A program made the translations under genes and the position numbers. From the NCBI GenBank assembly GCA_002705465.1, contig PAGS01000008.1:1-13758 (forward strand): a DNA stretch of 13,758 bases. Reading direction: 5' to 3'. This document shows, one piece after another, positions 9,535-13,758 of this stretch (the stretch's first letter is position 1; each line of letters begins with the position of its first letter). The notes under the pieces were generated by a model, which did no database searches, was not told where the DNA came from, and saw only the letters and a list, made by a program, of their open reading frames with translations. This DNA comes from Halieaceae bacterium. GTDB lineage: Bacteria > Pseudomonadota > Gammaproteobacteria > Pseudomonadales > Halieaceae.

Positions 9535-9657
9535 GGCCCTAAGTGTAGCAAGCCCCCAGAGCCCCCGAAGTGCCAAAATGTTGTCGGTTTTGACGCCGCA
9601 AAAAGGCGCATCACAGTGGTAGACTCGCCCTCTCGAAATGACTCAGACCCAGACGCC
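9535..9657. promoter_or_regulatory. Divergent yqiB/tolC promoter region
   Basis: About 120 bp between the starts of yqiB and tolC must drive both operons. TTGACG at 9590-9595 is a plausible -35 for tolC, but no good -10 lies at 17 bp; TAGACT at 9620-9625 is -10-like but too far away. An inverted repeat CGCC/GGCG (9594-9597/9605-9608) around an A-run sits in the same place and could be an operator or leader hairpin. No clear CRP site (TGTGA-N6-TCACA) was found. Confidence 0.35.
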
Positions 9658-11085
9658 ATGCCTGCTTTGCATCGTCCCCTACAATTTCTAGCGCTCGCCG
9701 TGACCACCAGCGCGTTTTCGGCTGTGGCCTTTGCCGATACGCTTGTTGATATCTATGAACTCGCATTAGAGAACGACGCTCAACTGAAGGCGCAGGTAGC
9801 ACAATACAACGCGGATATCGAGCTGGAGAAGCTGGCACTGGCACCCCTGCTACCACAGGCCCGCGCAGGCTACTCATATACCGACTCGGAGAACGACTCC
9901 ACGCGGCCCAATGTGAGGGTCACTCCCGAGGGAACGCTCGATCAAATCGATGTGACCTCTGAGACGAGCACCGAAACCGACGGGTACGACGTCAGTCTGT
10001 CGCAGACACTCTTTGACCTTTCAGCATGGTTTGGCTGGAAAGCGGGGAAAGAAACCTCCCTGCAAGCTGAGGCTAACCTTTCTGCGGCGCAACAGGATCT
10101 CATCGTCAGGGTGGTTCAGTCGTACTTTGGCGTGCTGCGTGCGCAGGACAATCTCAGGGCATCGCAAGCCCAAGAACGTGCCTTTGAACGCCAGCTCGAA
10201 CAGACCCGGCAACGATTCGAAGTCGGCTTGATCGCCATTACCGACGTCTATGAGGCAGAGGCCGCGCGGGACCTGGCACAAGTGACGCGCATCGTCGATG
10301 AGAACAACGTGGCGGTGGCGAAAGAAAACCTGTCAGTGCTTACAGGCCAGACTCCCGGCGCGCTTTTCGTGCTGGGCGAGACATTCGACCCAAAACCGCC
10401 CGAGCCTGCCGAGCGCGCAGCGTGGGTCGACTTTGCCATGTCCAACAATTACCGGCTAGCCGCATCTCGATTCGCCGAGGAGGCGGCCCGACAGACTGCA
10501 ACATCCTCACGCATGGGTCACGCCCCCACTGTAACCGCGACGTATCGCTATCAGGATACAGAAACGACGGGCAGCATCAGACAAAGCCCGGAGAGCCTTT
10601 TCAACTTTCCACCCGATTCAGAGCAGACCAATGAGAGCTGGCAGATTCGCTTTGACTTACCCCTTTCTGCCGGGGGCGCAATCAGCGCCAACCGCCGACG
10701 TGCCGCGGAACAGTTCAATGCCGCTCGGGAAACTCGCATCAACCTGACGCGCACCACTGTGACGCAGGCACGGTCTCTGCATATGACGGTGATGTCGGAT
10801 GTCTCGCGCGTGATGGCGCGCAAGCAGTCGATTGTGTCCAGCCAGAGTGCGCTGGATGCGACACAGGCGGGTTATGAAGTGGGCACTCGCAACATCGTTG
10901 ACGTCTTGAATGCTCAGAACAACCTCTTTGCTGCGCAACGCGACTACGCCAACAGCCGGTACGATTTCATCATAAACTCCCTGCGTTTAAAGGAAGTCGC
11001 TGGCACCCTTTCACCCGAGGATATCGCGAGGCTGGAAGGCTTTTTGTTGCCACCCCCCGCACCCACCGTCTCAGGCAGCGAGTAA
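9658..11085 (+). CDS. tolC: TolC-family outer membrane efflux/secretion channel
   Basis: Outer-membrane exit duct that forms a trimeric beta barrel with a long periplasmic alpha-helical tunnel and works with RND/MFS pumps and type I secretion. I start at ATG 9658 (475 aa), because this gives a clean signal peptide (residues 1-26, cleavage AFA before DTLVDIYELAL). The GTG at 9616 adds 14 residues that would precede it. The two repeated outer-membrane-efflux halves are visible: LALENDAQLKAQ with QTLFDLSAWFGWKAGKE in the first, and FDLPLSAGGAISANRR with VGTRNIVDVLNAQNNLF in the second. The end (YDFIINSLRLKEVAGTLS) is typical of TolC proper. No pump gene is adjacent; the divergent yqiB-cpdA-parE synteny supports orthology with E. 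coli tolC. Confidence 0.95.
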   Translation: MPALHRPLQFLALAVTTSAFSAVAFADTLVDIYELALENDAQLKAQVAQYNADIELEKLALAPLLPQARAGYSYTDSENDSTRPNVRVTPEGTLDQIDVTSETSTETDGYDVSLSQTLFDLSAWFGWKAGKETSLQAEANLSAAQQDLIVRVVQSYFGVLRAQDNLRASQAQERAFERQLEQTRQRFEVGLIAITDVYEAEAARDLAQVTRIVDENNVAVAKENLSVLTGQTPGALFVLGETFDPKPPEPAERAAWVDFAMSNNYRLAASRFAEEAARQTATSSRMGHAPTVTATYRYQDTETTGSIRQSPESLFNFPPDSEQTNESWQIRFDLPLSAGGAISANRRRAAEQFNAARETRINLTRTTVTQARSLHMTVMSDVSRVMARKQSIVSSQSALDATQAGYEVGTRNIVDVLNAQNNLFAAQRDYANSRYDFIINSLRLKEVAGTLSPEDIARLEGFLLPPPAPTVSGSE

Positions 11086-11097
11086 CCATCTACGATG

Positions 11098-11125
11098 CGG
11101 ATCAACGGGCAGCGTGTCTGATCCG
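11098..11125 (+). repeat. Inverted repeat enclosing the methyltransferase start codon
   Basis: CGGATCA (11098-11104) and TGATCCG (11119-11125) are perfect 7-bp inverted arms around a 14-nt loop that contains the GTG start at 11114. In RNA this hairpin would present the start in its loop, or hide it, just behind tolC. There is no strong Shine-Dalgarno sequence nearby. It could equally be a DNA operator or chance. Confidence 0.45.
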
Positions 11126-11749
11126 GATCGGGAATCACTCCCCACAGCGCCAGCCGACTCCGTCCGGGGCTTTTTACCCGACAACGAGGGCAGGCAGCTG
11201 TATGAGTGGGCGGCGAGCGTAGCCCCACTCGGCCCCATAATCGAGATCGGTAGCTACTGCGGGCGCTCGACCATCTGGCTTGCACAAGCGGCATTGCGTC
11301 ATAACACCGTGGTCTATGCTGTCGATCACCACCGCGGATCAGAGGAACATCAACCCGGGGAGAGCCACCACGATCCCGCTCTGGTAGATGGCTCAGGTGC
11401 AGTCGATACGTTCCATGAGTTCAGGCGCAATATTCTAGAGGCCGGCGTCAACAGCGCGGTCATACCCATTGTGGCTACCAGCGCACAGTTTGCTCGATTC
11501 TGGCGTGGCGGGCTTGCTATGGTCTTCATCGATGGTGGCCACAGCCTTGAGGCCGCACTGACAGATTACCGGGGTTGGGCGGGACACCTAAGACCCGGTG
11601 GTATTCTGGCGATTCACGACGTGTTTGCGGACCCGGCCGAGGGGGGGCTGGCGCCCTTTACCATCTGGCAGCTGGCCAGCCAATCAGGCCTGTTTGAGCC
11701 GCTGGGTACGGAGGGTAGTCTGAGGGGCTTGACGCGCTCCACCGCCTAA
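11114..11749 (+). CDS. Class I SAM-dependent methyltransferase (Methyltransf_24-like)
   Basis: A 211-aa cytosolic SAM methyltransferase. Motif I is IIEIGSYCGRSTIWLA (residues 42-57), the post-I acidic strand is VVYAVDHHRGS (67-76), and the later core is VFIDGGHSLEAALTDY (137-152) followed by LRPGGILAIHDVF (159-171). This pattern matches the Methyltransf_24 group, which includes metal-dependent O-methyltransferases acting on sugars and antibiotics. A histidine-rich segment at 72-86 (HH, HQ, HH) and Asp140, His143, His168 and Asp169 could bind a metal or shape the substrate site (inference). It starts with GTG 28 bases after tolC ends and may be read from the tolC message. It points tail-to-tail at the toroid-methyltransferase-glycosyltransferase set, which suggests a shared glycan or glycolipid target. 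Substrate unknown. Confidence 0.87.
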   Translation: MSDPDRESLPTAPADSVRGFLPDNEGRQLYEWAASVAPLGPIIEIGSYCGRSTIWLAQAALRHNTVVYAVDHHRGSEEHQPGESHHDPALVDGSGAVDTFHEFRRNILEAGVNSAVIPIVATSAQFARFWRGGLAMVFIDGGHSLEAALTDYRGWAGHLRPGGILAIHDVFADPAEGGLAPFTIWQLASQSGLFEPLGTEGSLRGLTRSTA

Positions 11750-11814
11750 ACCGCCTCTTTTTTTGGCAACGTCGCGCGGCTACTGGCGACATCGCTCGGA
11801 GTCCTCTTGCTCCG
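11750..11814. terminator. Convergent gap with T-run and small hairpin
   Basis: Seven Ts (11758-11764) start 9 bases after the methyltransferase stop, but no strong stem precedes them. Further on, CGGAG (11797-11801)/CTCCG (11810-11814) forms a 5-bp stem next to the stop of the minus-strand gene and is followed by TTATTC on the plus strand. Together they may end transcription from the plus-strand side; neither is a textbook terminator. Confidence 0.27.
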
Positions 11815-12855
11815 TTATTCGCTTAAAGCTGTTTTCAGAAATAGCTGGCTTGCGCCGCTGTGGGCTGTCAGAGCGTCGGCAGCCAGCAGAACCGCACCAG
11901 CTGTCCAGGTGGGCTTCTCCAGTGGCCACAGCACTCGCTCGGCAAACTGATAGCCAGTCCACCATCCGCCGTCAGTATCACGCCACTGAGTCAGCCAGCC
12001 AAAGAGTTCTGTAGCGCGATCGCGGTCGCCAGCCGCGAGCAAGGCGAGGGTCAACTCGCACGACTCAGCCACCGTCACCCAGGGTTGATGGTTCTCGCAG
12101 CGACAACCGATACCGGGCTCGATGAATTCTTCCCAGCGCTGTGCCAGTCTTTTGCTGGCCTCTACGCCGACGACCCACCCGGCAAGAACGGGATAAAACC
12201 AATCCATGGCATAGCGGGATTTGCTCTCCCAGGTTCGATCGAACCGCTCAGGCCGATACCTCAATGCCTCACCCAATCGGGTCCGGGCAGCGCGCCAAAT
12301 CGCAGTTGAATAATCGAGTTGCTCTGCGATCAGAATGGCGCATTCAAGTGACTTATAGATTGAACTGCACCCGGTCACGAGCGCGTCGCCCAAGGCGCGG
12401 TCGTTTTGATCTACGGCCCAGTCAATCTCGCCATCGGGCCCCTGGTAACGGAGCACAAAATCAATCGCCCGGGTCACCACAGGGAAAAAGCGTGCCAGAA
12501 AACATTGATCACCTGTTACGAGGAAGTGGTGCCAGACCCCGGTCGCAACGTAAGCGATGTAGTTCGTTTCTCTTCGATCAATGGCCGGGTCGGGATGCCC
12601 ACCTCGATAACAGGCCCACCAACTGCCGTCGTCGAGCTGTTGCTCTGCCAGCCACCCGTAGGCGCGCTCAGCTGAGCCCAGTTCACCGGCAATGCTGAGG
12701 CCCATGGCCGCCTCTGTGTGGTCCCACGGATCGGTATGGCCACCATCAAACCAGGGAATCTCGCCATCCGATCGCTGAGAGGCGAGCAAAAACTCAACGG
12801 TGGGCCTCAGCCATTGCGCTGGGTAGACGTCACTGCTCAAAAACGGCGCGTTCAC
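11815..12855 (-). CDS. Alpha/alpha-toroid protein (squalene-cyclase-like, 'prenyltransferase' type)
   Basis: A 346-aa soluble protein built of repeated helix pairs with QW-like turns: SQRSDGEIPW (26-35), QQLDDGSWW (72-80), YQGPDGEIDW (137-146) and WRDTDGGWW (291-299). This is the repeat style of squalene/hopene cyclases and protein prenyltransferases. It is about half the length of a cyclase and lacks the catalytic DXDD motif. It also has no signal peptide or membrane segment. An acidic, His-containing patch GGHTDPWDHTE (38-48), with RRETNY (94-99), lies where (alpha/alpha)6 glycosidases often place active-site residues, so a carbohydrate- or polyprenyl-binding role is as likely as cyclisation (inference). 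It starts with GTG overlapping the methyltransferase stop as GTGA, hence coupled translation. It is the last gene of the minus-strand set seen here. Confidence 0.85.
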   Translation of the reverse strand: MNAPFLSSDVYPAQWLRPTVEFLLASQRSDGEIPWFDGGHTDPWDHTEAAMGLSIAGELGSAERAYGWLAEQQLDDGSWWACYRGGHPDPAIDRRETNYIAYVATGVWHHFLVTGDQCFLARFFPVVTRAIDFVLRYQGPDGEIDWAVDQNDRALGDALVTGCSSIYKSLECAILIAEQLDYSTAIWRAARTRLGEALRYRPERFDRTWESKSRYAMDWFYPVLAGWVVGVEASKRLAQRWEEFIEPGIGCRCENHQPWVTVAESCELTLALLAAGDRDRATELFGWLTQWRDTDGGWWTGYQFAERVLWPLEKPTWTAGAVLLAADALTAHSGASQLFLKTALSE

Positions 12856-13592
12856 AATGCATGATCTCCAACAGTCGCCTTGGCCGTTCGGGGCTTGGTG
12901 AAGTACAGAATGATGCTCTTACCCATGATCGGGTTCAGTAGGCCGTCAATCGCGCGGGTCAGCCATGGTTGCGCCATCAGATCCCATACCAGCAGCTTGT
13001 GGTACCAGCGCAGTAATGAGGGCTCCGGCTCCCGACGCCAAAAGAGGCACTTCAACCACCAATAAGGGACATGCAGTGCATGTGCACTGCCACGGCCCAC
13101 AAATTCGAAACCCTGTTGCTGAATCTCCCGACGCAGATGCGTCGCATCGAAAATCCGTATGTGCCCACCCGGCGTCGTGCGGTACTGCTCGCTGAGTTGC
13201 CAACAAATCCACTCAGGCCATTGCCTTGGAACGCTGACACAAAGGCGCCCGCCGGGCTTCAACACGCGCAAGGCCTCCTCCAGTACCGTGAGATAGTTAG
13301 GGATGTGCTCCAAAATTTCACTGGCGATGACCACATCGACCGTTTCATCAGCAAGTGGCAAGGCAGTGGCGTCTCCCGTCGCAAAACCAATCTGACCGCC
13401 GGGAGAGTGGGGCTGCATGTCTGTGATACGACCCCGCGCAGTGGCCAGATCCTCCGCAGACAAATCCAAGCCCAATGCGAACACACCCTCCAAAAGGTAC
13501 GTCGCCAAGGTGTGTCGGCCCTGCCCACAACCTACATCGAGGCAAACCTGCCCGGGCGAGAACCCCAACTGATCAAGATCGACCGTTAACAC
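12852..13592 (-). CDS. Class I SAM-dependent methyltransferase (Methyltransf_11-like)
   Basis: A 246-aa methyltransferase of the UbiE/Methyltransf_11 type. Motif I is LDVGCGQGRH (18-27), the acidic ribose-binding strand is GLDLS (41-45), motif II reads GDATALPL then VDVVIASEILEHI (73-97), and LKPGGRLCVSVP (111-122) closes the Rossmann fold. The C-terminal 100 residues carry aromatic, basic helices (YWWLKCLFWRR at 177-187) that could touch a membrane or a lipid-linked substrate. It starts with GTG and overlaps the glycosyltransferase stop by 7 bp. Its own stop overlaps the toroid gene's GTG. This tight coupling suggests that the three products act in one pathway, for instance methylation of a lipid-linked sugar; the substrate is not known. 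Confidence 0.92.
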   Translation of the reverse strand: MLTVDLDQLGFSPGQVCLDVGCGQGRHTLATYLLEGVFALGLDLSAEDLATARGRITDMQPHSPGGQIGFATGDATALPLADETVDVVIASEILEHIPNYLTVLEEALRVLKPGGRLCVSVPRQWPEWICWQLSEQYRTTPGGHIRIFDATHLRREIQQQGFEFVGRGSAHALHVPYWWLKCLFWRREPEPSLLRWYHKLLVWDLMAQPWLTRAIDGLLNPIMGKSIILYFTKPRTAKATVGDHAL

Positions 13593-13758
13593 GCGTCAAT
13601 ACGGCGCCAGTACTGATGAACCATCTGCCGCGCGCAGACTGACCAGCAAAAATGTTCATGGACACGCTGCAGACCACGCTCGGAGAGCACCGCCGCCAAT
13701 GCGGGGTCATCCAACACGCGCGCGATGGCCTCCGCCAGCGCGGCGTGATCGCCGGCCG
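13586..13758 (-). CDS. Glycosyltransferase, GT-B fold (GT4-like), C-terminal fragment
   Basis: Only the last 56 residues are in the window; the gene continues beyond the right edge. The fragment has the typical end of GT4-type glycosyltransferases: GDHAALAEAIARVLDDP, a helix with LSERGLQRV, and then HFCWSVCARQMVHQYW, where an aromatic 'F.W' precedes the final helix that folds back on the N-terminal domain. The stop TAA overlaps the GTG start of the downstream methyltransferase by 7 bp. It is probably the upstream member of the operon seen here. Acceptor and sugar donor cannot be read from this part. Confidence 0.85.
   Translation of the reverse strand, partial: AGDHAALAEAIARVLDDPALAAVLSERGLQRVHEHFCWSVCARQMVHQYWRRIDAC

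Noticed and set aside
9535..9657. A CRP-type site before tolC/yqiB, attractive because cpdA controls cAMP
   Set aside because: Only a single TCACA half-site is present; the partner TGTGA at the right spacing is absent.

Overview
The window reads as a piece of a Gram-negative chromosome, most likely a marine gammaproteobacterium (Halieaceae/OM60-NOR5-like by general impression, an inference). The support is moderately high GC, a ParE that aligns closely with the E. coli type, an outer-membrane TolC, a c-type cytochrome and YceI with export signals, and a BCCT osmolyte carrier. Genes are packed tightly. No tRNA, rRNA, CRISPR, insertion sequence, integrase or phage gene was seen.

Left part (1-4475). 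A glyoxalase I gene (gloA) converges, with 3 bp between stops, on a class I glutamine amidotransferase-like protein. A divergent gap of about 240 bp follows. It leads into a large exported octaheme cytochrome c fused to HEAT-like and TPR segments, whose stop lies 10 bp from that of a convergent, exported YceI-family protein.

Middle part (4654-9534, minus strand). A BCCT betaine/choline/carnitine-type transporter is broken by two single-base frameshifts, both in or next to short G/C homopolymers. Upstream of it is a compact operon running yqiB (DUF1249) - cpdA (cAMP phosphodiesterase) - small ORF - parE (topoisomerase IV subunit B). Every junction in this operon is a 4-bp ATGA stop/start overlap. 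The 35-codon ORF at 8124-8231 fits exactly between cpdA and parE, the place where enterobacteria carry yqiA. tolC is divergent from yqiB, as it is divergent from nudF-yqiB-cpdA-yqiA-parE in E. coli. The locus is therefore an ancient conserved block that here lacks nudF and a recognisable yqiA.

Right part (11098-13758). Behind tolC is a Methyltransf_24-like SAM methyltransferase. It converges on a coupled minus-strand set: a GT-B glycosyltransferase (only its C-terminus is in the window), a class I SAM methyltransferase and an alpha/alpha-toroid protein of the type usually labelled 'prenyltransferase'. The glycosyltransferase/methyltransferase junction is a 7-bp overlap and the methyltransferase/toroid junction is a 4-bp GTGA overlap. 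I infer that these four genes form a glycan or glycolipid modification module of unknown product. This is the best candidate here for an undescribed system.
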